Assembly: GCA_902784425.1 (NCBI GenBank)
Contig: CACZUS010000016.1
Span: 1 to 46,984 of the forward strand
From: an uncultured Bacteroidales bacterium
GTDB taxonomy: Bacteria; Bacteroidota; Bacteroidia; Bacteroidales; Paludibacteraceae
Length of the DNA: 46,984 nt
Direction of reading: 5' to 3'
Of this stretch, positions 1-9,343 are shown one piece after another. Position numbers and translations under genes: made by a program. The number at the start of each line of letters is the position of its first letter. Within the stretch, counting starts at the first letter, position 1. The notes under the pieces are model-generated. The model worked only from the letters and a program-made list of their open reading frames with translations, had not been told where the DNA came from and ran no database searches.

Positions 1-1
1 G

Positions 2-229
2 GCATCGTTCGCCTCATTCTGTGTGGCAATGACGGTCTCAGCTCTTTATGAGATTATTGAATGGGCAGCATCTATGACCAATCCGGAAGACACAGAAGCA
101 TTTTTGGGAATGCAGGGTTATATTTGGGATACACAGACGGATATGTTTATGTGTATGATAGGTTCTCTACTCGCATTGACGCTCTTTTCTTCATTGCATG
201 ATAAATCAATGAAGAGTGTGATGGAGTAA
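2..229 (+). CDS. DUF2238 (YjdF-like) membrane protein, C-terminal end
   Basis: The 5' end lies outside the window; the frame is open from base 2 and stops at 227-229. The visible 75 residues contain the YEIIEWA segment, an FLGMQGYIWDTQTDM segment and a last hydrophobic helix, the pattern I associate with the C-terminus of DUF2238/YjdF inner-membrane proteins. In the family the conserved acidic and tryptophan residues around W-D-T-Q-x-D lie near membrane helices; the biochemical role is unknown. GTG at 23 is not taken as a start because the frame continues upstream. Family call fairly sure, function unknown. Confidence 0.7.
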   Translation, partial: ASFASFCVAMTVSALYEIIEWAASMTNPEDTEAFLGMQGYIWDTQTDMFMCMIGSLLALTLFSSLHDKSMKSVME

Positions 230-320
230 GGTGAGCTCAGGGGAAAAATCAAAAACGAACACGGCACGGCACGTCGCTAAGGAGACAAAATTCCCATAAA
301 AGAATTAGAATCCGATTTAT

Positions 321-350
321 AAAAAAAAGGACAGCTGTTTTAGCTGTCCC
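321..350 (-). terminator. Intrinsic terminator of the acyltransferase unit
   Basis: Read on the minus strand, an 8-bp perfect stem (GGACAGCT/AGCTGTCC, 329-336 with 342-349, 5-nt loop) is followed by eight T. It lies 27 bases past the acyltransferase stop. The rest of 230-376 holds no gene that I can see. Confidence 0.85.
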
Positions 351-376
351 TATTCTTGTTTTATGGTTCGTGGAAT

Positions 377-1168
377 TTATCCATTATCATTAGGCTGTAT
401 GCTTGGCCATGGATTTTCGATGATGCCAGCCATTTCACACATCTTCGCATGTACACGTGTTCTCAGCTCGTCTACGGCCTCTTTCCTTGGCATGTCGAAG
501 TTAGGATAGATAGGCTCTCCGATGCGGCAAGTGTAAAGAGGTTCTTTTTTGTTGAATAATTTGTAAAGACCAGTTCTTTCTCTATAAACAATCACCATAG
601 GGATGATAGGAATTTTGTATTTATAGGGTTTGTAATTGTTCCATCTGCACTCTTCTGGAAAGACGTGGAACCAAGCTTTTCTTTCATGCAGTTCATCGAA
701 TGCTTCGTTGAACTTTTTGAGGGCGCTCATTGATTTTGGAACTGGAATACCTCCTGTGTGACGCATTTTGTCACGAACCTTTGTCTGAAAATTGTCAGCC
801 CATGCAGGATACCATAGATTGGATTTGCCAGAAGCCGACCAAACAGTGATGAAGTCCCACGAATATGCGTGATTGCAGACTGTGACAGCACCGTCGGTCA
901 ATTCTTTTTTGTATTTCTTTAGATTCTCTTTTCCTTCGTATCTCATGCCATAGTAGACAGGATTGAACCATTTGCATACACTATAAAAGCGTATGGCTGC
1001 CCAGATGTTTCCTATCTTCCATTTCCATGACTTATCTAAGTAAGGGTAGTTTTCATCAAAAACTTCGTTGTATATATTTTCATAGGTCAATTTGTGGACG
1101 AAGGGATCGTCTTCAGGAAAGGTGTCCTCTACATCAGGAATGTATTCGCCTTCCTTTACCTTCATCAT
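377..1168 (-). CDS. Lysophospholipid acyltransferase family protein (PlsC-like)
   Basis: Predicted 263-residue membrane-associated acyltransferase that would move an acyl chain onto a lysophospholipid or related acceptor. Visible motifs are the catalytic H-x4-D box (NHAYSWD, H100/D105) and an FPEE segment (170-173) in place of the FPEG motif that binds the phosphate. A longer frame to ATG 1294 exists, but it would overlap the upstream hydrolase gene by 58 bases and add a sequence that does not resemble the family; ATG-ATG at 1168/1165 is preferred. It lies downstream of the metallo-hydrolase on the same strand and ends at a good terminator, so the two are probably co-transcribed. Exact acceptor is unknown. 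Confidence 0.8.
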   Translation of the reverse strand: MMKVKEGEYIPDVEDTFPEDDPFVHKLTYENIYNEVFDENYPYLDKSWKWKIGNIWAAIRFYSVCKWFNPVYYGMRYEGKENLKKYKKELTDGAVTVCNHAYSWDFITVWSASGKSNLWYPAWADNFQTKVRDKMRHTGGIPVPKSMSALKKFNEAFDELHERKAWFHVFPEECRWNNYKPYKYKIPIIPMVIVYRERTGLYKLFNKKEPLYTCRIGEPIYPNFDMPRKEAVDELRTRVHAKMCEMAGIIENPWPSIQPNDNG

Positions 1169-1236
1169 TTTGTACCGCTTATTTTCTAAACAAGAACTCA
1201 TAAGTAAAGAATTAAATGTTAATGGAAAGAAATTAG

Positions 1237-1884
1237 CTATAAGTTTCTTAAGAAGGGATTGTTCTCCTTCTCGAATTTTATGGTTGATGGACATCCGTGT
1301 CCGCTATAAACAAGCGTATCGTCGGGGAGCGTCAACAATTTTGTTTTTATGCTATTGATTAATGTTTCGTAATTTCCACGATGCAGGTCTGTACGACCGA
1401 TGCCCCCTTGCAGAATGGTGTCACCCACGAAGACGCACTCTTCTTTAGGGAGGTAGAAGGCGAGTCCGCCAGGTGAATGTCCTGGTACCGCTAACACATG
1501 TAGTTCGAGCGAGTCGAGCGAGATTGTGTCGCCATCTTTAATGTAACCTTCAAGCGGAAGAGCATCATCGTCCATTGGCATTTCGAAGAGGGCGAGTAGG
1601 TCTTGGTAGTGATTTAGGAAGAAGTTATCTTCTTTTGCTCCATAAGCCCCAATGCCGTATTTTTCTTGGATGAAACGATTCCCGTAGACATGATCAAAAT
1701 GCAGGTGAGTGTTTAAAACCTTACAAAGATTCAAGTGGTTTTCTTCAACGTATTTTGCGAATTTATCCCTCTCCTCATTGCTTTGACAACCTGGATCTAT
1801 GACGATTGTATCGTTGGTTGCTTCGTCGGTTAATAAATATGTATTAACTTGTAATTGGTTGAAAACAAATGTTTTAAGTCTCAT
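1237..1884 (-). CDS. Metallo-beta-lactamase-fold hydrolase (glyoxalase II-like)
   Basis: A 215-residue cytoplasmic MBL-fold protein. The full set of metal ligands is visible: THLHFDH (H60, H62, D64, H65), GHS (H136), GDT (D155) and GHG (H196). This is the arrangement of hydroxyacylglutathione hydrolase-like enzymes, though it lacks the long C-terminal substrate domain of true GloB, so thioester or other small ester hydrolysis is likely and the substrate cannot be named. It is transcribed away from lysS, with a TATCTTTG box about 38 bases before the ATG. The acyltransferase gene follows on the same strand. Confidence 0.85.
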   Translation of the reverse strand: MRLKTFVFNQLQVNTYLLTDEATNDTIVIDPGCQSNEERDKFAKYVEENHLNLCKVLNTHLHFDHVYGNRFIQEKYGIGAYGAKEDNFFLNHYQDLLALFEMPMDDDALPLEGYIKDGDTISLDSLELHVLAVPGHSPGGLAFYLPKEECVFVGDTILQGGIGRTDLHRGNYETLINSIKTKLLTLPDDTLVYSGHGCPSTIKFEKENNPFLRNL

Positions 1885-1921
1885 CTTGAGTGTTTCCTCT
1901 TTTTAGTTTGATTTGTCCATG

Positions 1922-1929
1922 CAAAGATA
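1922..1929 (-). promoter_or_regulatory. -7 box for the MBL hydrolase gene
   Basis: Minus-strand TATCTTTG matches the Bacteroidota TAnnTTTG consensus. No clear -33 TTTG is seen at the usual distance. It lies 22 bp from the oppositely directed lysS box, so the two promoters interleave. Confidence 0.55.
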
Positions 1930-1951
1930 TAATTATTTTGTTTTTTTTGTG

Positions 1952-1959
1952 TAAATTTG
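1952..1959 (+). promoter_or_regulatory. -7 box for lysS
   Basis: TAAATTTG matches TAnnTTTG and lies about 32 bases before the lysS ATG. No good -33 element is visible at 19-20 bp spacing. Confidence 0.55.
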
Positions 1960-1991
1960 CGTCGTTAAGTTTATGCATAAAAAAAAATAAG

Positions 1992-3479
1992 ATGAGTGTA
2001 TCAGATTTGAGTGAACAGGAGATCCTTCGCCGTGAGAGCTTGAAGGCACTGAAAAACATGGGAATAGATCCCTATCCTGCTGCAGAATATGTTGTCTCAG
2101 CGCATTCCACAGATATAAAAGCCGAGTTTAATGATGAGTTTAATGATGATGCTCCCAAACGTGAAGTGACGGTAGCCGGACGTATCATGTCTCGTCGTAT
2201 CATGGGTAAGGCTTCTTTTATGGAGTTGCAGGATAGTAAAGGTCGTATTCAGATTTATATCTCCCGTGATGAAATTTGTCCGGATGAAAACAAAGATTTG
2301 TACAATGTTGTATTCAAAAAATTGTTAGACATTGGTGATTTCATTGGAATCAAGGGATATGTTTTCCGTACTCAGATGGGTGAGATTTCTGTTCATGCAG
2401 CTGAACTAACTGTTTTGAGCAAATCATTGCGTCCATTGCCAATTGTTAAGTATAAAGATGGTGTGGCATACGATGCATTCGAAGATCCTGAGTTGAGATA
2501 CCGTCAGCGTTATGTGGATTTGGTGGTGAACGGTGGTGTCAAGGATATATTTTTGAAACGAGCAAGAATCGTTAAGTCTGGTGCGGCAGCTCGTCCGTTC
2601 ATTACACATCACAATACGTTGGATGTGGATCTATATCTTCGTATTGCTACTGAATTGTATCTGAAGAGATTGATTGTTGGTGGTTTCGAAGGAGTTTTTG
2701 AAATTGGTAAGAACTTCCGTAACGAAGGTATGGATAAAACTCACAATCCAGAGTTTACTTGTATGGAGTTGTACGTGCAGTACAAAGATTACAACTGGAT
2801 GATGAGTTTCACAGAAAAATTATTAGAGAATATATGTATCGCTGCCAATGGTTGCAGTGAAACGAAAGTGGGGGATAATGTGATTAGCTTTAAAGCCCCA
2901 TATAAGAGAATTTCTATTTTGGATTCTATCAAAGAGAAGACAGGATACGACTTGGAGGGTAAATCGGAAGATGAGATTCGTCAGGTTTGTAAGGCCTTGA
3001 AAATGGAGATTGATGATACCATGGGAAAAGGTAAACTGATTGATGAAATCTTTGGAGAGTTCTGTGAAGGTACTTATATTCAACCTACATTTATTACAGA
3101 TTATCCAGTTGAGATGTCTCCTTTAACCAAAATGCATCGTTCTAAACCAGGATTGACAGAGCGATTTGAGTTGATGGTCAATGGAAAAGAGTTGGCAAAT
3201 GCATATTCTGAGTTGAATGATCCGATAGATCAGATGGAACGTTTCCAAGAACAACTTCGTCTCTCTGAAAAGGGTGATGATGAAGCAATGTTTATCGACC
3301 ATGACTTTGTTCGTGCATTGGAGTATGGTATGCCTCCAACATCTGGTATCGGAATCGGTATCGACCGTTTGGTTATGTTGATGACAGGTCAGACTACAAT
3401 TCAAGAAGTATTGTTCTTCCCTCAGATGCGTCCTGAGAAGAAAGCACAGGCAAAAGAAGAAACGAATTCTAAAGAGTAA
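1992..3479 (+). CDS. lysS: Lysyl-tRNA synthetase, class II
   Basis: Charges tRNA-Lys with lysine in the cytoplasm; 495 residues from ATG 1992, a normal bacterial length. An N-terminal OB-fold anticodon-binding domain (roughly residues 60-150) precedes the class II catalytic core. Motif 2 is seen as [15 protein letters not shown] near residue 241, and motif 3 as [13 protein letters not shown] near 452-464. The frame is open further upstream to 1890, but that extension would run through the promoter box at 1952 and is low-complexity, so ATG 1992 is chosen. gpsA starts 9 bases after the stop and pgi follows, probably one transcript. Identity is secure. Confidence 0.97.
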   Translation: MSVSDLSEQEILRRESLKALKNMGIDPYPAAEYVVSAHSTDIKAEFNDEFNDDAPKREVTVAGRIMSRRIMGKASFMELQDSKGRIQIYISRDEICPDENKDLYNVVFKKLLDIGDFIGIKGYVFRTQMGEISVHAAELTVLSKSLRPLPIVKYKDGVAYDAFEDPELRYRQRYVDLVVNGGVKDIFLKRARIVKSGAAARPFITHHNTLDVDLYLRIATELYLKRLIVGGFEGVFEIGKNFRNEGMDKTHNPEFTCMELYVQYKDYNWMMSFTEKLLENICIAANGCSETKVGDNVISFKAPYKRISILDSIKEKTGYDLEGKSEDEIRQVCKALKMEIDDTMGKGKLIDEIFGEFCEGTYIQPTFITDYPVEMSPLTKMHRSKPGLTERFELMVNGKELANAYSELNDPIDQMERFQEQLRLSEKGDDEAMFIDHDFVRALEYGMPPTSGIGIGIDRLVMLMTGQTTIQEVLFFPQMRPEKKAQAKEETNSKE

Positions 3480-3488
3480 GAATATATT

Positions 3489-4481
3489 ATGGAGAAAACA
3501 CCAAAGATAGCCGTAATGGGTGGTGGAAGCTGGGCCACTGCAATCGCAAAGATTTGCATGGAACAGGGGGATATCTGTTGGTATATGCGTCGCGAGGAGC
3601 AAATAGAGGATTTTAAGAAACATAAACACAATCCATCTTATTTGTCCACTGTACAGTTTGATACAGAGCGTATCTTCTTCTCTTCGAATATCAATGAGAT
3701 AGTAAAGAAGTCAGACATCCTGATCTTTGCTACTCCTTCCCCTTTCTTGAAACAACATTTAAAGAAGTTGAGAGCTTCTCTGAAGAATAAAATTGTTGTT
3801 TCTGCCATTAAAGGTATCGTTCCTGATGAGAATCTGAATGTCTCAGAATATTTCCATCGCATATACAATGTACCGAAAGATAACCTATTGGTTATTTCTG
3901 GTCCTTCTCATGCAGAGGAGGTGGCCATGGAACATTTGACCTATTTGATGATTGGTGGTCATTGTAGAGATAACGCTAAACAATTGGCTGAAATGTTGCA
4001 ATGTCACTACGTGAAGACTTCTGTTGTGGATGATGTGTATGGATTGGAATATGCCTCTGTTTTGAAGAATGTCTATGCAATAGCTGCAGGAATATGCCAT
4101 GGATTAAAGTATGGCGATAATTTCCAGGCAGTGTTAGTCTCCAATGCGATTCAAGAGATGAATCGATTCTTAAACATTGTGGATGAAAAGCAACGAAATA
4201 TCAACGAGTCTGCTTACGTTGGCGATTTGTTGGTAACTTCCTATTCAAAATTCAGCCGTAACCGTACGTTTGGTACGATGATAGGAAAAGGTTATTCCGT
4301 AAAAACCGCACAATTGGAGATGGAGATGATCGCTGAGGGATATTATGGTACAAAGTGTATCTATGAGATCAATAAAGGATACAAGGTGAACATGCCTATC
4401 TTGAATGCTGTTTACAATATACTTTATGGGAAAATATCACCCGCCATCGAAATCAAGGTGCTAAGTGATTTGATGAGATAA
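3489..4481 (+). CDS. gpsA: Glycerol-3-phosphate dehydrogenase [NAD(P)+]
   Basis: Reduces dihydroxyacetone phosphate to sn-glycerol-3-phosphate, the backbone for phospholipids; cytoplasmic, 330 residues. The N-terminal Rossmann motif [11 protein letters not shown] (residues 11-21) replaces the usual GxGxxG start with GGGSWA, which is typical of GpsA. The catalytic-lysine segment [15 protein letters not shown] (Lys about 193) and the C-terminal NRTFG-containing segment are present. The gene sits between lysS and pgi with short gaps (9 and 25 bases), which suggests one operon drawing on glycolytic intermediates. Confidence 0.96.
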   Translation: MEKTPKIAVMGGGSWATAIAKICMEQGDICWYMRREEQIEDFKKHKHNPSYLSTVQFDTERIFFSSNINEIVKKSDILIFATPSPFLKQHLKKLRASLKNKIVVSAIKGIVPDENLNVSEYFHRIYNVPKDNLLVISGPSHAEEVAMEHLTYLMIGGHCRDNAKQLAEMLQCHYVKTSVVDDVYGLEYASVLKNVYAIAAGICHGLKYGDNFQAVLVSNAIQEMNRFLNIVDEKQRNINESAYVGDLLVTSYSKFSRNRTFGTMIGKGYSVKTAQLEMEMIAEGYYGTKCIYEINKGYKVNMPILNAVYNILYGKISPAIEIKVLSDLMR

Positions 4482-4506
4482 AAATATTAAATTAAATACA
4501 AATAAA

Positions 4507-5868
4507 ATGGAGAACATTAAGTTAAACATTGAGAACGCTTTTGCTTGCGATTCAGTTTTCGTTACAAAGCAAAGTGTAAATGCATACGATGCAAAGGTAA
4601 AAGAGTGCATGGAAATGTTGCATGCAGGTACTGGACTAGGAAATGACTTCTTAGGATGGTTGACATTGCCAAGTTCAATCACTGAAAAGTTCATGGATGA
4701 AGTGATTGCAACAGCTAACGAATTGAGAAAAAGCTGCGACGTAGTTGTTGTAGCTGGTATCGGTGGTTCTTACCTTGGAGCTCGTGCAGTTATCGACGCT
4801 TTGTCTAACGCTTTCTCTGCATTCCAAAAGAGCAAAAAGAACCCTGCTATCGTTTTCGCAGGTAACAATATCAGTGAGGATTATTTGGCTGAATTGTCAT
4901 CTTTCTTGAAAAGAAAACAATTTGGTATCATCAATATCTCTAAGTCAGGAACAACAACAGAGACAGCTTTGGCATTCCGCCTTTTGAAGACTCAATTAGA
5001 GGAGCAAGTAGGTAAGAAAGAAGCTCAAAAACGTATTGTTGCTGTTACAGATGCTGCTAAGGGTGCATTGCGTAAATTGGCTACTCAAGAGGGATACAAG
5101 ACATTTGTTATTCCTGATAATGTAGGTGGACGTTTCTCTGTGTTGACTCCAGTTGGTTTGTTGCCAATCGCAGTAGCTGGTTTCGATATTAAGAAATTGG
5201 TAGCAGGTGCTGCTTCTATGGAAAAACTTTGCGGAAAGGATGTTCCTTTCTCAAAGAACCCTGCTGCTCAATATGCAGCTGTTCGTAACGAGTTGTATCA
5301 AAAAGGTAAGAAGATTGAAATCTTGGTTAACTATCATCCAAAATTGCACTATATCGGAGAGTGGTGGAAACAATTGTATGGAGAGTCTGAAGGTAAAGAT
5401 TTGAAGGGTATCTTCCCTGCTGCAGTTGATTTCTCAACAGATCTTCACTCAATGGGACAATGGATTCAAGAGGGTGAACGTTCCATTTTCGAAACAGTAA
5501 TCTCTATCAAGAGACCTAACAAGAAATTGGTTGTTCCTGAGGATAAAGAGAACTTGGATGGATTGAACTTCTTGGCAGGAAAACGTGTTGATGAAGTGAA
5601 CAAAATGGCTGAGTTGGGTGTTGTGTTCGCTCATGTTGACGGACAAGTTCCTAACTTGCATATTGATATGCCATCTTTGAATGAGTATTACATTGGTCAA
5701 TTGTTCTACTTCTTCGAGAAGGCTTGTGGTATCAGCGGTTATCTTCTTGGCGTGAACCCATTCAACCAACCAGGTGTTGAGGCTTACAAGAAAAACATGT
5801 TTGCTTTGTTAGGAAAGCCAGGTTATGAAAAAGAAACCGAGGCAATGAAAGCTAGAATTAATAAATAA
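4507..5868 (+). CDS. pgi: Glucose-6-phosphate isomerase
   Basis: Interconverts glucose-6-phosphate and fructose-6-phosphate; 453 residues, the short bacterial form of the family. Visible landmarks include the phosphate-binding serine/threonine loop [11 protein letters not shown], the [13 protein letters not shown] segment carrying the catalytic glutamate, and the C-terminal [13 protein letters not shown] signature. It is the last gene of the lysS-gpsA-pgi unit and is followed 30 bases later by a strong hairpin terminator. Codon use looks like that of a highly expressed gene (many GGT, GCT and AAG codons). Confidence 0.97.
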   Translation: MENIKLNIENAFACDSVFVTKQSVNAYDAKVKECMEMLHAGTGLGNDFLGWLTLPSSITEKFMDEVIATANELRKSCDVVVVAGIGGSYLGARAVIDALSNAFSAFQKSKKNPAIVFAGNNISEDYLAELSSFLKRKQFGIINISKSGTTTETALAFRLLKTQLEEQVGKKEAQKRIVAVTDAAKGALRKLATQEGYKTFVIPDNVGGRFSVLTPVGLLPIAVAGFDIKKLVAGAASMEKLCGKDVPFSKNPAAQYAAVRNELYQKGKKIEILVNYHPKLHYIGEWWKQLYGESEGKDLKGIFPAAVDFSTDLHSMGQWIQEGERSIFETVISIKRPNKKLVVPEDKENLDGLNFLAGKRVDEVNKMAELGVVFAHVDGQVPNLHIDMPSLNEYYIGQLFYFFEKACGISGYLLGVNPFNQPGVEAYKKNMFALLGKPGYEKETEAMKARINK

Positions 5869-5898
5869 TTCGTGTTGAACGCGCGTTTATTATAATCT

Positions 5899-5944
5899 AA
5901 AGAGACTGTGTCTGTGAATGATTTTTGCAGACGTGGTCTCTTTT
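5899..5944 (+). terminator. Intrinsic terminator after pgi
   Basis: A 16-bp stem (5899-5914 with 5928-5943, including three G-U pairs) with a 13-nt loop runs into TTTTCTTT. It ends about 13 bases before the DedA-gene ATG, leaving no room for a separate downstream promoter. Confidence 0.85.
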
Positions 5945-5956
5945 CTTTATTTGTAT

Positions 5957-6604
5957 ATGGAAGCATTTATTCAGTGGTGTTTGGATAATCTGAATTATTG
6001 GACAGTAGCTTTATTGATGGCTATTGAGAGTTCTTTTATTCCATTCCCTTCAGAGATTGTTGTGCCTCCTGCTGCTTATAAGGCGGCTGCGGGGGAACTT
6101 AATTTGTTCGGCGTAATTGCTGCCGCAACTTTTGGCGCTATATGTGGTGCCATTGTCAATTATGCCATCTCTTACAAATTAGGACGTCCATTTGTTTATT
6201 GGTTTGTTAATACCAAGTTTGGACACATGTGCTTATTGTCTCAGGAGAAGATGGAACGTGCAGAGTCTTATTTCAGAGAGCATGGGGTCTCTTCTACATT
6301 GGTGGGGAGATTGGTTCCCGCTGTTCGTCAGCTAATATCCATACCTGCTGGATTGTCTAAAATGAATTTCATTAAGTTTATCCTCTTTACGGCTATAGGT
6401 GCGACACTGTGGAATTCTGTTTTGGCATTTATTGGCTATGCACTTCATGCAGCTGTGCCTAAAGATCAGCTTGCTTCTGCCGTGAGTGAATACAAACCTT
6501 ATTTGACAATAGGTGGAGTGGTATTATTCTTGCTGTTCGTTTCCTATTTAGTCATTTCAGGTATCATCAAGAAAAAGAAAGGATCAACATCAATTAATCA
6601 ATAA
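5957..6604 (+). CDS. DedA family membrane protein
   Basis: 215-residue inner-membrane protein of the DedA/SNARE-associated (VTT) family, which other work links to flipping of undecaprenyl phosphate or phospholipids. Characteristic features are the ESSFIPFPSEIVVPPAAY segment near the N-terminus, the glycine-rich GAICGAIVNYAISYKLGRP segment and the VGRLVPAVRQLISIPAGLSKM segment carrying the conserved arginines. About five hydrophobic segments are visible, with a lysine-rich C-terminus. ATG 5957 is chosen because an upstream ATG at 5918 lies in the loop of the pgi terminator. The nitroreductase-like gene begins 10 bases downstream. Confidence 0.9.
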   Translation: MEAFIQWCLDNLNYWTVALLMAIESSFIPFPSEIVVPPAAYKAAAGELNLFGVIAAATFGAICGAIVNYAISYKLGRPFVYWFVNTKFGHMCLLSQEKMERAESYFREHGVSSTLVGRLVPAVRQLISIPAGLSKMNFIKFILFTAIGATLWNSVLAFIGYALHAAVPKDQLASAVSEYKPYLTIGGVVLFLLFVSYLVISGIIKKKKGSTSINQ

Positions 6605-6614
6605 ATAAATAATC

Positions 6615-7352
6615 ATGAAAAACAGAAACATTATTGGCAAATATTCATGCTTGGCATTTGTTGCCATAATAGGATTTTCTGCTTGTCGTTCTAAAACAGA
6701 AACGACTCCTGTGAAAGATGAGGTAAAGGATACAGCTGCTGTTGTATGCTCGGTTGCTCCTACCTATACGATTACTGAGGCTGTACAAGATTCTATCGCA
6801 TTGTCAACGCCTTCAGTTCATTCTTCCGTATCGTTGATTGATGCATTGTCTAATCGTCGTACGGTTCGCTCTTACTCATCTGAACCTTTGTCAGATCAAC
6901 AAATCTCTGATATGCTTTGGAGTATTTGTGGCGTTAATCGTGAGGATGGTAAGTTGACAGCTCCTACTGCTCGTAATGCACAAGAGATTGACGTTTATCT
7001 ATATACGACAAAGGCTATCTACTATTATCAGAAATCTGGTCACTCCTTGAAATTGGTGAAAGAGGGTGACTTCCGCCAAAAGGCAGGAACACAACCATTC
7101 TATAGTCAAGCTCCTATCGCTATCACTTTCGTGGCTGATTTCAATAAGATGGCTGATTTTGATGAGGAAGGAAAACAATTTTATTCAGCAACGGATGCGG
7201 GATATGTAAGTCAAAATCTTTATCTTTATTGCGCTGCTTCTGGTTTGGCTACTGTCGCTTGCGGTAGTATCGACCGACCACAGATTCTTGAGACACTTGG
7301 CTTGACAAATGCTAAACCAATCTTGTCTCATCCAGTAGGTTTCGAAAAATAA
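6615..7352 (+). CDS. Nitroreductase-family lipoprotein (SagB/ThcOx type)
   Basis: 245 residues. The N-terminus is a lipoprotein signal with lipobox GFSAC (Cys24), so the protein should be membrane-anchored outside the cytoplasm. From about residue 75 it follows the nitroreductase fold: SLIDALSNRRTVRSY near the start, a PTARNAQEIDVYLYT segment, and ASGLATVACGS near the end, as in SagB/ThcOx-type FMN oxidoreductases. An exported flavoenzyme is unusual because FMN is cytoplasmic; either cofactor is loaded outside the cytoplasm or the protein works without it. Substrate unknown. It shares short gaps with the DedA gene before it and tmk after it. Confidence 0.8.
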   Translation: MKNRNIIGKYSCLAFVAIIGFSACRSKTETTPVKDEVKDTAAVVCSVAPTYTITEAVQDSIALSTPSVHSSVSLIDALSNRRTVRSYSSEPLSDQQISDMLWSICGVNREDGKLTAPTARNAQEIDVYLYTTKAIYYYQKSGHSLKLVKEGDFRQKAGTQPFYSQAPIAITFVADFNKMADFDEEGKQFYSATDAGYVSQNLYLYCAASGLATVACGSIDRPQILETLGLTNAKPILSHPVGFEK

Positions 7353-7362
7353 ATAAATACAG

Positions 7363-8040
7363 ATGAAAGGTAAATTCATTGTGATTGAAGGTGTGGATGG
7401 ATGCGGAAAATCCACGCAACTTTCACTTATGAGTCAGACATACGAGAAAATGGGTGTGCTTTGCAAGTACATCCATTTTCCTATGCTTAATCAAGGGGTG
7501 TATGGCACAATGGTGGCTGAGTTCCTCCGTGGTGAATATGGCTCTATCGATCAGGTACACCCTAAGTTGGTGGCCCTTCTGTTTGCCAATGATCGTATGG
7601 AACATATTGCGACGATTAACGAGTGGCTCGATAAAGGCTATGTTGTGCTTGCTGATCGATTTGTCTATTCCAACATTGCTTATCAATGTGCTAAATTGAA
7701 ATCAGCAGAGGAGAAACAACTATTGAAACAGTGGATTTTACAATATGAGTTTGAACATAATCGGTTGCCTGTGCCTGATTGCTCCTTCTTCCTGAATGTC
7801 CCATTCTCTTTCGTTAAAAAGACTTTGGAAGCTAACCGTGAAGGAGAGGAACGTGCTTATCTGAACGGAAAGCAAGATATCCATGAACAATCCATGGACT
7901 TTCAAAAACAGGTGTATGATGAATATCAGAAACTGATAGAGGAACAACCGACGTTCATTAATATTGAATGTTTTAATTCGAAGGGCGAATTCTTGTCAAA
8001 AGAGACTATTCATCAGATGATGATGGATCATCTGAGGTGA
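7363..8040 (+). CDS. tmk: Thymidylate kinase-like protein
   Basis: Phosphorylates dTMP to dTDP for DNA synthesis; 225 residues, cytoplasmic. The P-loop is GVDGCGKST (residues 10-18), the nucleotide-binding DRFVYSNIAYQ segment starts at residue 99, and a lid-like arginine/glutamate-rich stretch follows near 160. The sequence departs somewhat from classical Tmk (for example DRFVYSNIAYQ in place of DRYxxSxxAYQ), so a second, divergent thymidylate kinase of the Bacteroidota is possible. It sits 10 bases after the lipoprotein gene and 18 bases before the nucleotide-sugar dehydrogenase gene. Confidence 0.85.
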   Translation: MKGKFIVIEGVDGCGKSTQLSLMSQTYEKMGVLCKYIHFPMLNQGVYGTMVAEFLRGEYGSIDQVHPKLVALLFANDRMEHIATINEWLDKGYVVLADRFVYSNIAYQCAKLKSAEEKQLLKQWILQYEFEHNRLPVPDCSFFLNVPFSFVKKTLEANREGEERAYLNGKQDIHEQSMDFQKQVYDEYQKLIEEQPTFINIECFNSKGEFLSKETIHQMMMDHLR

Positions 8041-8058
8041 GTTCTTAATTAAGGGATT

Positions 8059-9333
8059 ATGAAAGAAACGAAGATAGCTGTTATTGGACTTGGTTATGTG
8101 GGATTGCCATTAGCCCGTCTGTTTTCATCTAAGTATCCAACCATAGGTTATGATCAGAATGAGAAACGCGTCTCTTCAATCATGAACGGACACGATGATA
8201 CGTTGGAGGTGTCTGACGAATTGCTGCGTGAGGCGTTGGATAAAAACGCTTTTGTTTGTACTTCTGATATCGAAAAAATCAGGGATTGTAACTTCTACGT
8301 GGTAGCTGTTCCAACTCCTGTTGATACTTATAATCGTCCTAACTTGCAACCTTTGCTGAGTGCAAGTAAGACGGTTGGTGAGGTGATTAATAAAGGCGAT
8401 GTGGTGGTCTATGAGTCTACGGTTTATCCTGGCGTGACCGAAGAGGAGTGCGTTCCTAAGGTGGAGGAGGTGTCGGGACTTCGTTTCAATAAGGATTTCT
8501 TTGTGGGATACTCTCCTGAACGAATCAATCCCGGAGATAAACTTCATACTGTGGAGAAGATCAAAAAGGTTACTTCTGGCTCAACTCCTGAAATCGCAGA
8601 TTATGTGGATCAGGTCTACTCATCTGTCCTAATAAATGGCACGTTTAAGGCTTCCTCTATTAAGGTGGCGGAAGCTTCCAAGATTATAGAAAATTCCCAA
8701 CGTGATGTCAACATTGCGTTTATGAATGAATTGGCACGTATCTTCAATGCTATGGGTATCGATACCAATGACGTGATAGAGGCGGCTGCCACTAAGTGGA
8801 ATTTTATCAAGATGAAGCCTGGATTGGTAGGTGGACATTGCATTAGCGTTGACCCTTACTACTTGATTCAGAAAGCTCAGGTGTATGGTGTCCTTCCTCA
8901 TATCATGACTAATGCTCGTCGACTGAACGATGGTATGGGTGAATATGTGGCTAATCGTGTGATTCGTTGCATGAACAAGAAGGGTGTCCTTGTGAAAGAT
9001 GCTAACATCTTATTGCTGGGAATCACTTTTAAGGAGAATTGTCCGGACATCCGTAATACAAAGGTGTTGGATATCTACTATACATTAAAGGAATATACAT
9101 CCAACATTACTATCTATGATCCGAGGGCAAGCAAAGAAAGCATTGCTACTGAATATGGAATAGAGATTACTAATACAATGCCTACTGATCGTTATGATGC
9201 TGTTGTGTTGGCAGTTGCGCATCATGAATTTGCCAATTTGAAGTTGCGATCTCTTCTAAAAGAGCCTTCTTTAGGGGTTGTCTATGATGTGAAGAGTGTT
9301 GCTCCACGCGAAGAAGTGGACGAAAGATTATAA
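8059..9333 (+). CDS. Nucleotide-sugar dehydrogenase (UDP-HexNAc 6-dehydrogenase type)
   Basis: 424 residues. Oxidises C6 of a UDP-sugar to the uronic acid with two NAD+; the closest family is the WbpA/TviB/VipA group acting on UDP-N-acetyl-hexosamines. The N-terminal Rossmann motif is GLGYVGLPLA (10-19), the central domain carries the nucleophile in GGHCISVDPYYL (Cys261), and the C-terminal domain holds LGITFKENCPDIRNTK. The sugar amination gene follows 10 bases later, so the pair probably makes an aminated or uronic sugar nucleotide for a surface polysaccharide, although no glycosyltransferases lie next to it. Confidence 0.9.
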   Translation: MKETKIAVIGLGYVGLPLARLFSSKYPTIGYDQNEKRVSSIMNGHDDTLEVSDELLREALDKNAFVCTSDIEKIRDCNFYVVAVPTPVDTYNRPNLQPLLSASKTVGEVINKGDVVVYESTVYPGVTEEECVPKVEEVSGLRFNKDFFVGYSPERINPGDKLHTVEKIKKVTSGSTPEIADYVDQVYSSVLINGTFKASSIKVAEASKIIENSQRDVNIAFMNELARIFNAMGIDTNDVIEAAATKWNFIKMKPGLVGGHCISVDPYYLIQKAQVYGVLPHIMTNARRLNDGMGEYVANRVIRCMNKKGVLVKDANILLLGITFKENCPDIRNTKVLDIYYTLKEYTSNITIYDPRASKESIATEYGIEITNTMPTDRYDAVVLAVAHHEFANLKLRSLLKEPSLGVVYDVKSVAPREEVDERL

Positions 9334-9343
9334 ACCTTACTGT

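Noticed and set aside
1169-1294. Longer N-terminus of the acyltransferase
   Set aside because: It would overlap the upstream hydrolase gene by 58 bases and adds sequence unlike the family.
3123-3629. Long open frame on the minus strand across the lysS/gpsA junction
   Set aside because: It lies wholly opposite two secure genes, matches no family I know, and its composition fits the reverse of coding DNA.
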